Shown in pieces: positions 16,613 through 27,404 of a stretch of 56,559 nt of DNA. Numbering within the stretch: position 1 is the stretch's first letter; each line of letters begins with the position of its first letter. The notes under the pieces were generated by a model, which was given only the letters and a program-made list of their open reading frames with translations, was not told the origin of the DNA and ran no database searches. The stretch is from an uncultured Pseudomonas sp. Its GTDB lineage: Bacteria > Pseudomonadota > Gammaproteobacteria > Pseudomonadales > Pseudomonadaceae. Both the position numbers and the translations under genes were made by a program. The stretch covers positions 1-56,559 of the forward strand of contig NZ_CAMPHI010000037.1 in assembly GCF_946885955.1 (NCBI RefSeq), in the 5' to 3' direction.

Positions 16613-17314
16613 ATGTTTTGTTATCGCCAGATGGGTATCCTGCTGATTGGGCTGTTTCCACTCCTATCGCTGGCACAGCCCTTTACGATAGACCCGCAAA
16701 GTGAAGCCCTTTACCAGAAGGCGCTGCCTTATCTGCAACAGGCGGGCGACAAGTTGGATGCCGTGCCTGCCAACACGCCTACGGCCGATGCCAAGGAAAA
16801 GCAACGGGCGGTGGTGCTGATCGAAGCGGCGGGTCTTCTGCTTAGATCCGCCGTGCCCTTATTGGAACAGGCAGCCGCGTTGGCTCACCCCGTTGCGCAA
16901 TATCGCTTGGCTTTGATCTACCTGTTGGTTGATTCGAACGGTGCAGCGTCGCAAAAGGCCTGCCCATTGATCGAACAAAGCCTTATCCACGGCTTTGCCC
17001 CGTCTGCATTACTCGCCTCGAGCTGGTGCTCCGAGTTTACCCAGACAGCCGAATACCAGGCGGCCCTTGCGAATATGGGCGCCAGCCGGCCGTTGTATGA
17101 GCGCTACTATCCGCAGCCTGCTGTGTTCTTTGAGTGTCGTCAGCAGATGCCGACCGGCATGGGTTTTCTCTACGGCGGGAGTGGCGACTTCCAGGCAGAA
17201 ATCTATCGCTTACAAGGTGACAGCAATCGCTCGCAGCGCCGCGCGTTCTACGAGAAGGCCGTCGCCATCAATGACTGTTACAAGGCCAAGCGCCGTCTGG
17301 CGCTACGTCCCTGA
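16613..17314 (+). CDS. Exported Sel1/TPR-like protein, unknown function
   Basis: The 233-residue product begins with a signal peptide (MGILLIGLFPLLSLAQ after a short MFCYRQ) and contains helical-repeat segments typical of Sel1 proteins: SAVPLLEQAAALAHPVAQYR and LIEQSLIHGFAPSALLASSW. Its export and repeat type recall the two presumed T6SS immunity proteins at 4419-6377, but sequence similarity is low and no effector is adjacent. The ATG at 16613 has AAGGAAT eight bases upstream. GC content is higher than in the three preceding genes, so it may have a different origin. It might be an orphan immunity protein; this is speculation. Confidence 0.6.
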   Translation: MFCYRQMGILLIGLFPLLSLAQPFTIDPQSEALYQKALPYLQQAGDKLDAVPANTPTADAKEKQRAVVLIEAAGLLLRSAVPLLEQAAALAHPVAQYRLALIYLLVDSNGAASQKACPLIEQSLIHGFAPSALLASSWCSEFTQTAEYQAALANMGASRPLYERYYPQPAVFFECRQQMPTGMGFLYGGSGDFQAEIYRLQGDSNRSQRRAFYEKAVAINDCYKAKRRLALRP

Positions 17315-17343
17315 CCAAGATGAAATTCCACAAGGAGAACAAT

Positions 17344-17784
17344 GTGAAATCGTTAGTAGCCCTGTCCTTTCTGGCCATGCTGGCCGGGTGTGCAACCCAA
17401 GGCAAAAGTGATCAGCAGATTTTTGCGGAAGCCGCATCAGCGCATGTAATGACGCTTCCAGCGGGCCAAAGCAAGGTCAGCTTACCCAGTCTAAAAATCC
17501 TCAGTCATGGCCTGATCGCTGACAATCTGGCGATTGCTGCAGGCGGTGGTGCCAATGCATCACAACTTAAACAGGAACTGCTAAAGGCAAAGGCTGCAGG
17601 TGACAGTGGTTTTTTAATTATTGGTGCAGGTACCTCACTCGACCTGGCCATTATTGAGAATGCGTTTGATGCGCTCGATTTGAATGGTATGCGTGTTTAC
17701 TACGCTGGTGGCGAAGCCCAGAAAGATGAAGTTCGTACCGCCGTTGAAAAGGCGCAGGCGCAATTCCAATACATCGCGCAGTGA
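17344..17784 (+). CDS. Predicted lipoprotein, unknown function
   Basis: A 146-residue product with a lipoprotein signal, VKSLVALSFLAMLAGCATQG, where LAGC is the lipobox. The mature part alternates helices and hydrophobic strands (SGFLIIGAGTSLDLAIIENA), giving a Rossmann-like appearance without cofactor motifs. The GTG at 17344 follows AAGGAGAACAAT and starts the signal peptide directly. It lies 29 bases after the Sel1-like gene and is probably co-transcribed with it. I do not recognise the family. Confidence 0.62.
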   Translation: MKSLVALSFLAMLAGCATQGKSDQQIFAEAASAHVMTLPAGQSKVSLPSLKILSHGLIADNLAIAAGGGANASQLKQELLKAKAAGDSGFLIIGAGTSLDLAIIENAFDALDLNGMRVYYAGGEAQKDEVRTAVEKAQAQFQYIAQ

Positions 17785-17875
17785 AGTCTGATATGCGGAC
17801 AAACGCGAATTTTTTGGCTATTTTGCTTGGTTGGCGCGGCTGATCATCCGCGTCGCTCAATCCGCAGACCCGCAT

Positions 17876-18257
17876 TCAGGCCCGTTCCCGCAACCACTCG
17901 ATCAAGCGCTTAAGCATGGCGTTGCAGCCATCAAGTTGCGCCTGGCTGACGAATTCGTCGGGTGTATCACCCCGTTCGAGGTTTCGATGCGAAAGCGCGG
18001 GCGCCAGGTCGTCGAATTCCAGGCCCGGACAGCGGTCGTCCCAGGCCGGGCCGTTGGCGACCAGCGAATCCCAGCGGCCGCTGCGCCGGGCTTCGGCGAT
18101 CCGCTTGCGTTCCAGCACCATGTGGGGCACGCCGAGCTTGCTCAAGTGTTCGCTCGGGGCCATGCCCGCCTGGCCGGCGCCGACTACCAGCGTATCGATT
18201 TCCGTGGTTTCGACGGCCTTGTCGCCGCCGGGATTCGTGCGGCGCCGCTTTGGCTGT
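17876..18257 (-). pseudogene. Remnant of a flavin monooxygenase fused to another gene's tail
   Basis: The frame opens immediately after the globin stop and reads EIDTLVVGAGQAG, SEHLSKLGVPHMVLERKRIAE and WDSLVANGPAW. This is the FAD-binding start of a flavin-containing monooxygenase, including the GAGQAG dinucleotide motif. After GLEFDDL the expected several hundred residues are missing, and the frame continues as an unrelated tail (TPDEFVSQAQLDGCNAMLKR) ending at 17876. That tail resembles the C-terminus of M20-family amidohydrolases, though weakly. No ATG precedes the FAD motif. A deletion joining two genes plus start-codon loss is the simplest reading. Confidence 0.55.
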
Positions 18258-18259
18258 GT

Positions 18260-18685
18260 TCAGGCTTCGCGGTGGCGGTTCTGGCTGGCCTGGACGATGC
18301 GCTGGACTGGGACCCGCAATTGCCTCAGCAGGTATTCGGCAAAGTCCGGCGAGTAGGGCTGCCGGGCGATCGCCTGGGCCATGCAGTTCAGCCAGGTATC
18401 GGCGAGGCGTTCGTCGATCGGCCACTGGGCGTGAAACGCCGGGATAGAGATGGCGCCGTATTTCTCGGCGAACAGGCGCGGGCCACCGAGCCAGCCGCTG
18501 AGAAAACTGGCGAGCTTGTCGCGCGCCATATCGAGGTTTTCCGCGTGCATGCTGCGCAGGTCGGCGGCTTCGGTCTGTTCGTCCATCAGCCGGTAGAAGT
18601 CATCGGCCAGCCGTTGCAGGCCGTCGATGCCACCGGCGGCGCGATAGGAGGCGTCGCCCACGCCGTAGGGAATCTGTTCGTTCAT
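18260..18685 (-). CDS. Group II truncated haemoglobin
   Basis: A 141-residue 2-on-2 globin (trHbO type) that binds haem and O2/NO in the cytoplasm. Family features include YRAAGGIDGLQRLADDFYRLM at the N-terminus, a FLSGWLGGPRLF segment, AFHAQWPI with the proximal histidine in this region, and DTWLNCMAQAI. Length is as expected. The ATG at 18685 gives the usual start; 14 further codons upstream are non-conserved. The stop sits directly against the monooxygenase remnant, which suggests the two were once one operon. Confidence 0.85.
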   Translation of the reverse strand: MNEQIPYGVGDASYRAAGGIDGLQRLADDFYRLMDEQTEAADLRSMHAENLDMARDKLASFLSGWLGGPRLFAEKYGAISIPAFHAQWPIDERLADTWLNCMAQAIARQPYSPDFAEYLLRQLRVPVQRIVQASQNRHREA

Positions 18686-18760
18686 GGTGGACTCTTGGTT
18701 AAAACACGATGCCATTGATCCGGCCAAAGCCGGTTCAAACAGCGCGGCTGTTGCGGAGGT

Positions 18761-18840
18761 TGTAGGAGCCAGCTTGCTGGCGATATTTGCAGATCAAAAG
18801 CATCGCCGGAACGCCGGGCCGCAGCAAGCTGGCTCCTACA
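18761..18840. repeat. REPIN (paired REP elements)
   Basis: TGTAGGAGCCAGCTTGCTG at 18761-18779 is repeated as an exact reverse complement at 18822-18840, with about 40 bases between, forming a long hairpin. The half-sequence is the typical Pseudomonas REP motif. It lies between the convergent-end region of dauR and the globin start. Confidence 0.88.
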
Positions 18841-18911
18841 GTTTGCTGTGCGGCGTCTGGAGGACCGGGCCTCTTGCCAGGCGTTGGTGTCGTGGCTGAA
18901 GGGCGCAGGAT

Positions 18912-19544
18912 TCAGGCGTCGCCCTTGATCTCTTTCAGGTGTTTGTACACGGTGGCGCGGCCCATGTTCAGTACATTGGCCACGTAGTTGGCAGCGCTCT
19001 TGCCCTTGAATGCGCCTTCGGCGTGCAGCGCTTCGACCAGCTCGCGCTTGTGTTCGCGGGTCAGCAGGTTGAGGCCGAGCTGACGCTGGCGCAGCCAATT
19101 GTGCAGGAAGGTATTGATGCGTTCCTGCCAGTCGTCGCGAAACAGCGCGTCGGGTTGCGGAATCAGCCTGCCGGGGGCGAGGAACAGTTCGAGCGCCTGC
19201 CTGGCGCTTTCGAACAGCGAAATATTCAGGTTGATGCACAGCACCGCGATGGGCACGCCATGGCCATCGCGCAGTACGGTGCTGACCGAGCGGATCTTCT
19301 GGCCGTCCCAGTTGAGCTTCTCGTAGGGGCCGATGTTGCGCTCGTCGATGCCCTCGCTGAGCAGGTCCTCCAGCGCGGCGTCGTCGCCGATTTCGCGCTT
19401 GGAGATGTTGTTGGCGATGTAGTCGACTTTCTGCGTACGCAGGTCGTGTAACACCACTTCAGCATGGGGGAAGAACAGCGTGGCGATGGCGTCGGCGATG
19501 GCGCGGAAGTTGTCCAGCGCGGGATCGTGGCGGGGTGGGGTCAT
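18912..19544 (-). CDS. dauR: Transcriptional regulator DauR (YheO-type)
   Basis: The 210-residue protein has an N-terminal YheO-like PAS domain (about residues 10-120, with FFPHAEVVLHDL and CINLNISLFE) and a C-terminal DauR-type helix-turn-helix (about 160-205, AANYVANVLNMGRATVYKHL). In P. aeruginosa DauR represses dauBAR and is released by D-arginine or a derived signal. Here it lies downstream of dauB and dauA on the same strand, as in the known operon, 78 bases after dauA. The assignment rests on domain make-up and neighbours. Confidence 0.88.
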   Translation of the reverse strand: MTPPRHDPALDNFRAIADAIATLFFPHAEVVLHDLRTQKVDYIANNISKREIGDDAALEDLLSEGIDERNIGPYEKLNWDGQKIRSVSTVLRDGHGVPIAVLCINLNISLFESARQALELFLAPGRLIPQPDALFRDDWQERINTFLHNWLRQRQLGLNLLTREHKRELVEALHAEGAFKGKSAANYVANVLNMGRATVYKHLKEIKGDA

Positions 19545-19622
19545 TCGTGGGCTCTTGAGTCTCGGGCGGCCTTGCGAGTGTGCCGCAAAGCGCCCGAGGC
19601 GTCATCCTCGGGCGGTGCGGTG

Positions 19623-21709
<2,087 letters not shown>

Positions 21710-21727
21710 GGGGGGGCTCCAGGATTT

Positions 21728-21741
21728 GGAATAATAATTCC
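21728..21741 (-). promoter_or_regulatory. Palindromic operator candidate upstream of dauB
   Basis: GGAATAATAATTCC is an inverted repeat GGAAT-N4-ATTCC located 19-32 bases before the dauB start. It sits inside a wider imperfect dyad flanked by TCCAG and CTGGA. It is the best candidate for a DauR site in this intergenic region. A plausible -35 (TTGCCC) lies upstream on the - strand. Confidence 0.5.
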
Positions 21742-21813
21742 ATTCTGGATTTTATTGTCTATATGGGCAACCCCGATCGCGCCAACTTGATATGCCCCCG
21801 CGACGCCTGCCGG

Positions 21814-24057
21814 CTAATTCTGAAGGTCTTGAGGACCGAGCAGGCGCAATACCTCTTCGACGGTGGTCAGGCCTAGATGGATTTTTTCCCGGGCGTCGTC
21901 GAGCAGGGTGGTCATGCCTTGCTCGCGGGCCAGGGTCTGCAATTGCATGGCGCCGGCCCCCTGGGAGATGGCGTCGCGCAGCGCGTCGTTCATGGTCAGC
22001 ACTTCGTGGATGCCGACCCGGCCCTTGTAGCCCTGGTTGCAATGACTGCAGCCGCTGCCTTGGTAAAACTGCATATCCGCTTCGAGAAATTCCGGGCCGA
22101 GGCTGCGCAAACGCTCTTCGGCGGGCTTTACCGGCTCGCGGCAGTGCGTGCAGATGCGCCTAACCAGGCGCTGCGCGACAATGGCCTCGAGCGCGGAGGC
22201 CAGGACATAGGGTTTCAGCCCGAGGTCGAACAGCCGCGCAATGGTCGCCGCGGCCGAATTGGTATGCAGGGTGGAAAACACCAGGTGGCCGGTGAGGGCG
22301 GCATGGAAGGCCACATCGGCGGTTTCGTGATCGCGGATCTCGCCGAGCAGGATGACATCCGGATCCTGGCGCAGGATTGCGCGCAGGATGCTGGCGAAGC
22401 TCATGCCGATACGTTCGCGCACCGGCACCTGTCCGGCCAGGTCGACGTGAATTTCCACCGGGTCTTCGATGGTCACGTAATTCTTTTCCGACGAGGCTTC
22501 GTGTTGCAGCAGGGCGAACAGGGTGGTGGTCTTGCCGCTGCCGGTGGGGCCGGTGGCGAGGATGATGCCCTGAGGTTTGCTGACCACATGCAGCAGGCGC
22601 CGCAGATTGTTCGCCGACAGGCCCAGATCCTCGAGCGATTGGGCGGCCGACTGACGCTCCAGCACCCGCATCACGACCTTTTCGCCATTGATAGTTGGCA
22701 GGGTGGAAATCCGCAGGTCGACGATGCGCATCGGCGTTTTCACCGTGATTCGTCCGTCCTGCGGGCGGCGTCGTTCGGTGATGTCCAGCTCGGCCATCAC
22801 CTTGATCCGCGAGACCAGCGACATCAGCAGGTTGCTGGGAATCTGGATCTTGTCCTGCAACACGCCGTCGATGCGGTAGCGCACCACCACCTGCTTGGTG
22901 CGCGGATGGATATGAATATCGCTGGCGCCCAGGCGCAGGGCTTCGAGGATGACCGCATTGACCAGGCGAATGGCCGGAGGCTCCTCGGAGCTGCTCAACA
23001 GCTGTTCCAGGTTCTCGCCATTGTCGTCATCGTCGAGGACGATCTCGATGCCTTCGTAAGGGTCGCTGTCGCCGACCACGGTCGCCAGATCTTCAAGGCG
23101 GTTGCCGGGCGTACCGAAAATTTCGTCGAGTTTGTCCTGCAGTTGCGTCAGCTCGCACAGCAGCGGATGAATGCTGAAGCCGGTCATGAAGCCGAGTTCT
23201 TCGATCAGTCCCTGGTCCATGGGGTCGGCCATCGCCAGGCGCAGGCGTTTGTCGACCACGCGCAGCGGCAATACCAGCTGCCGCGTACATACCGCCTGCG
23301 GCACCAGCGACAGCAGCGGCGGATCGACCTGGAATTCGCGCAGATCGATTTCTTCGAGCATCAGGTCCTTGCGCAACAGGTCGTAGATTTTGCGGCTGTC
23401 GACCCATTCGTGCTGCATCAGTTGGCGCATCACCGGGGTTTTGTGAACGCGCATTTCCTTGTGCAGTTGCTGGATCTGCTGGGCATTGAGCAGGCCTTTC
23501 TTGTGCAGCATGATCGCCAGCTGGCTACGGTTGGTGACGCCCAGCTTGGCCAGGGTTTCCAGGTCGCGGTGCTGCTTGTGGTTTTCCTTTTCGAGCGCTC
23601 GGTTGCGCTGTTTCAGGTCGTATTGCTCGAGCGCCAGGGCGATGGTCAGGCGCAGGTCGTCGTCGTTCCATGGCTTGAGAATGAAGCGGTATACCGCCCC
23701 TCCCTGGATCGAACCCATCACCGCTTCGGTATTGGCGTGTCCGGTGAGCATGATGCGAATGGTGCCGGGCCAGCGCTCACGCACCTGGCTGAGCAGCTCG
23801 CTGCCATTCATCTGCGGCATCATGAAGTCGCTGATGATCAGATGGATGGGTTGGCTGGCCAGAATCTTCAGGGCTTCGGCGCCGTTGCGGGCGAAGTGCA
23901 ATTGATAGTTCTCGCGGTGCAACACGCGGCGCAGGGCCGCGAGTATGCCCGGTTCATCGTCCACCAGCAGCAGGCTGTACGGGCTGTCGGCAGGGGGGGT
24001 ATGGCTTTCGCCCGGGGGAGCCGTGCCGACGAACAGCGATGCATAGCGTTTTGCCAC
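21814..24057 (-). CDS. Response-regulator receiver fused to GspE/PilB-type ATPase
   Basis: A 747-residue fusion. Residues about 27-145 are a REC domain with acidic VDDEPG, phospho-acceptor Asp 77 (IISDFMMP), and LKPW, close to the receivers of RpfG-type proteins. Residues about 175-330 form an MshEN/GspE N-domain. Residues about 360-740 are a secretion ATPase with SDIHIHP, Walker A GPTGSGKTTT near residue 505, GEIRDHETAD, TGHLVFSTLHTN, and a tetracysteine zinc motif (CTHC and CSHC). Such ATPases drive type IV pilus or type II secretion assembly. Here no pilus gene is adjacent; instead the partners are a histidine kinase and an MglA-like GTPase. The start is GTG at 24057 with AAGGAG eight bases upstream. 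Confidence 0.88.
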   Translation of the reverse strand: MAKRYASLFVGTAPPGESHTPPADSPYSLLLVDDEPGILAALRRVLHRENYQLHFARNGAEALKILASQPIHLIISDFMMPQMNGSELLSQVRERWPGTIRIMLTGHANTEAVMGSIQGGAVYRFILKPWNDDDLRLTIALALEQYDLKQRNRALEKENHKQHRDLETLAKLGVTNRSQLAIMLHKKGLLNAQQIQQLHKEMRVHKTPVMRQLMQHEWVDSRKIYDLLRKDLMLEEIDLREFQVDPPLLSLVPQAVCTRQLVLPLRVVDKRLRLAMADPMDQGLIEELGFMTGFSIHPLLCELTQLQDKLDEIFGTPGNRLEDLATVVGDSDPYEGIEIVLDDDDNGENLEQLLSSSEEPPAIRLVNAVILEALRLGASDIHIHPRTKQVVVRYRIDGVLQDKIQIPSNLLMSLVSRIKVMAELDITERRRPQDGRITVKTPMRIVDLRISTLPTINGEKVVMRVLERQSAAQSLEDLGLSANNLRRLLHVVSKPQGIILATGPTGSGKTTTLFALLQHEASSEKNYVTIEDPVEIHVDLAGQVPVRERIGMSFASILRAILRQDPDVILLGEIRDHETADVAFHAALTGHLVFSTLHTNSAAATIARLFDLGLKPYVLASALEAIVAQRLVRRICTHCREPVKPAEERLRSLGPEFLEADMQFYQGSGCSHCNQGYKGRVGIHEVLTMNDALRDAISQGAGAMQLQTLAREQGMTTLLDDAREKIHLGLTTVEEVLRLLGPQDLQN

Positions 24058-24069
24058 GAATGAGGCTCC

Positions 24070-25200
24070 TTAGCGACAAAGAAAGCGTAGCGTTACACGG
24101 GTGCCTTTACCGGGTTGGCTTTTGACCAGGATTTCGCCCTGGTGTGCATTCATGATCTCCCTGGCGACGGTCAAGCCCAGGCCGGTGCCGGCACCCACGT
24201 CACGGGTGGTGAAGAAGGGGTCGAACAGGTGGGGGATGTGTTCGGCGGCGATACCGCAGCCATTGTCCTCGACGATCACCTGGATCTGGCCGTGTTCGTC
24301 GGTATTGCTGGTGATGCGGATCTTGCCTCCGGCGGCGATGGCTTTGACAGCGTTGTCCAGCACATTGTAGGTGGCCTGGGAAATCTTCGCGGGGTAGCCG
24401 GCCAGTTGCGGCAGCTCGCCGAGGCGCAGCTCGATCTGCAGGGGCTGCGGGCTTTCGGTTTGCAGCAGATGGCAGGCACTGGCGACGAGGGCGTTGAGGT
24501 CGCAGGGGACGAAGTCGCTTTGGTCGATATTGGAAAATGTCTTGAGGTCGGCAACTATCGCCGCGATGCGCTGTGCACCGCTGCCCGACTCCTTCAGCAG
24601 GGCGCGAAAATCCTCCATCATCGCCACCGTGGTGTTGTCGGAGGGCAGCTTGTCGACCAGTTCGTTGAGGTAGTCGCCGGCGACCCTTAGATTGCTGGCG
24701 ATAAAGCCGATGGGGTTGTTGATTTCATGGGCGACCCCGGCCGCGAGCTGGCCGATGGCGCGCAAGCGGGCGCTCTCGTAAAGCTGCTGCTGGGTTGTTT
24801 CGATGACCTTGACCTGTTCGTTCACGCGGCTTTGCAGCTGTGTGGAAAGTGCCCGATAGCGCGCCTCGGATTCCTGCAGCTCGGCGTGCTGGCGCTGCAG
24901 TTCGGCGAAGCTGGCCTCGGTGGTGTCGTGGTGCAGGTTGGCCGCCAGGCGATATTTGCCGACATAGAACAGCACGAATTCCACCAGTCGCGCCGCTGGT
25001 TCCTGTAGTGCGGGGGCGCTCGGGCAGCTCAGCCAGGCGAGGGTTTCCAGGTTGAACTCGATCGCTTCGGCGCCCGCTTCGGCCTGCTCGGTCATACGCA
25101 ACGGGCACCCGATCAGGGCCTGCAACAGCTGGGTCAAGCGCTCTTGGCGCTCGTCGGGTAGCAGGTCGTCGAGGTGCGGATCGTCTTCGAAACTAAGCAT
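24070..25200 (-). CDS. Sensor histidine kinase, probably cytoplasmic
   Basis: The 376-residue kinase has an N-terminal region of about 90 residues without a recognised domain, a coiled coil at about 90-145 (FAELQRQHAELQESEARYRA), a HisKA domain with phospho-acceptor His 158 in GVAHEINNPIGF, and an HATPase domain with VEDNGCGI, FDPFFTTRDVGAGTGLGLTV. No transmembrane helix is seen, so the signal is likely internal. It overlaps the upstream GTPase gene by eight bases and precedes the REC-ATPase by 12 bases, making phosphotransfer to Asp 77 of that protein very likely. Confidence 0.88.
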   Translation of the reverse strand: MLSFEDDPHLDDLLPDERQERLTQLLQALIGCPLRMTEQAEAGAEAIEFNLETLAWLSCPSAPALQEPAARLVEFVLFYVGKYRLAANLHHDTTEASFAELQRQHAELQESEARYRALSTQLQSRVNEQVKVIETTQQQLYESARLRAIGQLAAGVAHEINNPIGFIASNLRVAGDYLNELVDKLPSDNTTVAMMEDFRALLKESGSGAQRIAAIVADLKTFSNIDQSDFVPCDLNALVASACHLLQTESPQPLQIELRLGELPQLAGYPAKISQATYNVLDNAVKAIAAGGKIRITSNTDEHGQIQVIVEDNGCGIAAEHIPHLFDPFFTTRDVGAGTGLGLTVAREIMNAHQGEILVKSQPGKGTRVTLRFLCR

Positions 25201-25858
25201 GGCCGTCTTCCGCGTAGCTCAGGCGCCGGACGAAATCCTCGGCACTGATGCCCTCTCGTGCGGCCAGGTGGTATTCGCCGTCGAGTATCGGGTACAGACG
25301 TTCGAGCAACAGGCGAAAACTCTCGACCACGCCCTGACCGCCCAGCGCCGAGGCCATGCACAGTGGCGCCCAGGGCGTGTCGCCCCAACGCGCTTGTAGC
25401 TCCTGTTCGGGGACCGCGTCGGCGATGTCGCGTTTGTTGAATTGCACGACCAGCGGCAGGGTTTCGATATCCATGCCCAGCTTCTGCAGATTATCAGCCA
25501 GGTTTTCGAAGGCATTGGCGTTGTTGTCCTGCTGCGCCGGTTGCGAGTCGGCAACGAAGATCACCCCGTCGGCGCGCGACAGCACGGCCTTGCGGGTGCT
25601 GTCGTGCTGTACTTGGCCGGGTACGGTGTAGAGCTTCAGGCGCAGGTCGATACCGGATTCGTTGCGCAGGCCGATCGGCAGTACATCGAAGAACAGCGTG
25701 CGGTCGTCGCGGGTTTCCAGCACCATCAATTCGCCCTTGCGCTGCGGGCGTAGCAGGGTATGCAGTTGCATCAGATTAGTGGTCTTGCCGCTCAGGGCCG
25801 GGCCGTAATAAACCACCTTGAGCGTGAGCTTGCGTTCAGGTATCTGATGGTCAGCCAT
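25193..25858 (-). CDS. MglA-like small GTPase
   Basis: A 221-residue Ras-like GTPase of the bacterial MglA group. The P-loop is YYGPALSGKTTN, DSTRKAVLSRADGVIFVADS covers the switch II/G3 neighbourhood (preceded by YTVPGQVQHD), and FNKRD is the G4 guanine-specificity motif. MglA-type GTPases set cell polarity and control polar type IV pili and gliding in Myxococcus. The ATG at 25858 gives MADHQIPERKLTLK; 14 further codons upstream are unlikely coding. It is the first gene of the three-gene unit. Confidence 0.87.
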   Translation of the reverse strand: MADHQIPERKLTLKVVYYGPALSGKTTNLMQLHTLLRPQRKGELMVLETRDDRTLFFDVLPIGLRNESGIDLRLKLYTVPGQVQHDSTRKAVLSRADGVIFVADSQPAQQDNNANAFENLADNLQKLGMDIETLPLVVQFNKRDIADAVPEQELQARWGDTPWAPLCMASALGGQGVVESFRLLLERLYPILDGEYHLAAREGISAEDFVRRLSYAEDGHA

Positions 25859-26163
25859 GATCGGATCCGTCTGAAGAGTGGCGTCGAGCAGTGCGGCCAT
25901 TCGGGCGCCGGGCCTGGCCGGCGCGATGACGATATTTGCTTGCCCCTGATTGTTGCATGCATGGAGTGTAGTGCAGCCGCGGGTATCCCGAAGCCGGTCG
26001 AGCCTTTTTATGGCTACTTCCGCTACGGCGTTGCGTTCAGGTATCGAGATCCCATTTCGTAGGGGGGGCGCCCCCGCGTCGACGCGGACTCCTGGTACCC
26101 ACAGGGCGCAGCCTGGCTGTGCTGTATCGCCAGGCTAATTGCCCGCGTCGCCTCGGGGGCTGA
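25859..26163. other. Intergenic region upstream of the mglA-like gene
   Basis: About 300 bases without a gene. An eight-base inverted repeat, AGCCTGGC at 26110-26117 and its complement at 26129-26136, lies just past the stop of the membrane-protein gene. It lacks a T-run, so it is not a typical terminator. I see no definite promoter for the GTPase operon, though it must lie here. Confidence 0.35.
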
Positions 26164-27204
26164 TCAGCGGCGTAGCGCTGGAAGGAAGTCCAGCCAGCTC
26201 GGTGGCAGGTTACGGCGCAGGCTGCTGGTCAGGGCGTCGCGGTGTTTCTGGTAAAGCAGGCCGAGGCCAATGGTGCCCAGGCCGATCAGGCTGAGGACGA
26301 CCGGGAACAGCAGGGAATCCTCGAATACCTGATGCGCCAGATACCCCAGGTAGCCGGCCACGCCTAGAGCGCCGAAGACGATAAATACTGGGCGACGGAG
26401 GACTACCGCGATACCGATCAACGCCAGGTTGATCAGGCAGTACAGCGCTTTGCCCAGTTCGCTGCCGCTGTGCATCAGGCTCAGCCCGCCCCAGAATGCG
26501 GCAAGTCCGGCGAGGTAGCCCCAGAAGGCGAAATCCGCTTTGCTACGGCCATCGACCCAGAGGCTTCCAAGCAGCACCAGCAGGCCGAACCACAACGAAA
26601 CCCCGCGTCGCTGGTCCCAGTCGAAGTCGCTGCCATAAGCCAGTTCGGTCAGGTCCATCGACATGAACCACAGCGCCACGGCCATCGGCATGACGATAAA
26701 GGGGAAGGGCAGCATACGCAGCATCAGCAGGCCGGCCACCAGGGTCGCGGCCTCCATCGCCAGCCAACCGCCCTGCACATACAAGTAGTAATGCTGGTAG
26801 TCGGTCTGTCCGTCGTCCAGGGGCCAAAGACCGAGCAGGCGTTGACTGGCGAACACCAGCAGCGGCGTCAGGCTGACCGCCACCGCGCCGAGCAGGCCAC
26901 CGGGAATCTGCAGCTCACGCTGCCACAAGCTACGGGCGCACAGGGTGAACAGCAGCGCATAGGCGCCGCTGATCAGCAGCAAGGCCCAGTCGCCGATGCG
27001 CATCCAGGCCTCGGTGAGCAACCAGCCCATGGCACCGATGATCAGCATGGCGCCCAAGTAATAGGCGATATGGGCCAGCTGCAAACTGCCGCGCTGCGCG
27101 CTGTGTTGCCGGAGAAATTGCAGCAGGGCTTGATCCTGGCCCGGCTGCAGAATGCCGGCCTGGACCGCACGGGCGAGATCGGCGACTTCGAGTTTTATGG
27201 TCAT
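26164..27204 (-). CDS. Multi-pass membrane protein (DUF2157-like)
   Basis: A 346-residue protein with a short cytoplasmic N-terminus followed by about nine hydrophobic segments. The start (EVADLARAVQAGILQPGQ, then LAHIAYYLGAMLIIGAMGWL) resembles DUF2157-type membrane proteins, whose function is unknown. The ATG at 27204 follows GGGAGA; the longer open frame to 27366 has no support. No partner gene is evident. Confidence 0.65.
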   Translation of the reverse strand: MTIKLEVADLARAVQAGILQPGQDQALLQFLRQHSAQRGSLQLAHIAYYLGAMLIIGAMGWLLTEAWMRIGDWALLLISGAYALLFTLCARSLWQRELQIPGGLLGAVAVSLTPLLVFASQRLLGLWPLDDGQTDYQHYYLYVQGGWLAMEAATLVAGLLMLRMLPFPFIVMPMAVALWFMSMDLTELAYGSDFDWDQRRGVSLWFGLLVLLGSLWVDGRSKADFAFWGYLAGLAAFWGGLSLMHSGSELGKALYCLINLALIGIAVVLRRPVFIVFGALGVAGYLGYLAHQVFEDSLLFPVVLSLIGLGTIGLGLLYQKHRDALTSSLRRNLPPSWLDFLPALRR

Positions 27205-27404
27205 GGTGGTGTCTCCCGTTGCCCGGCTGGCGCAGATTGGGGGATTGTAGACACAAGCGATGTTCCTGTTGGTTTCATGCGGTGTGAGGATGCGGATGGT
27301 GTTGCCGGACCGATACGGCGAGAAGCTCGCATCGAGGTCATGGAATACCCCCCGACCCGCCTGCAAGAGACCGCAGATGCAACAGTGAAGGGCTACACGG
27401 CCAT

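Noticed and set aside
18728..18911. Possible CRISPR or small RNA gene at the repeated sequence before dauR
   Set aside because: Only two copies in inverted orientation with a REP consensus; it is a REPIN.
21877..24063. A 728-codon + strand frame opposite the REC-GspE gene
   Set aside because: Antisense to a protein with clear REC and ATPase motifs; no ribosome site and no recognisable domain.
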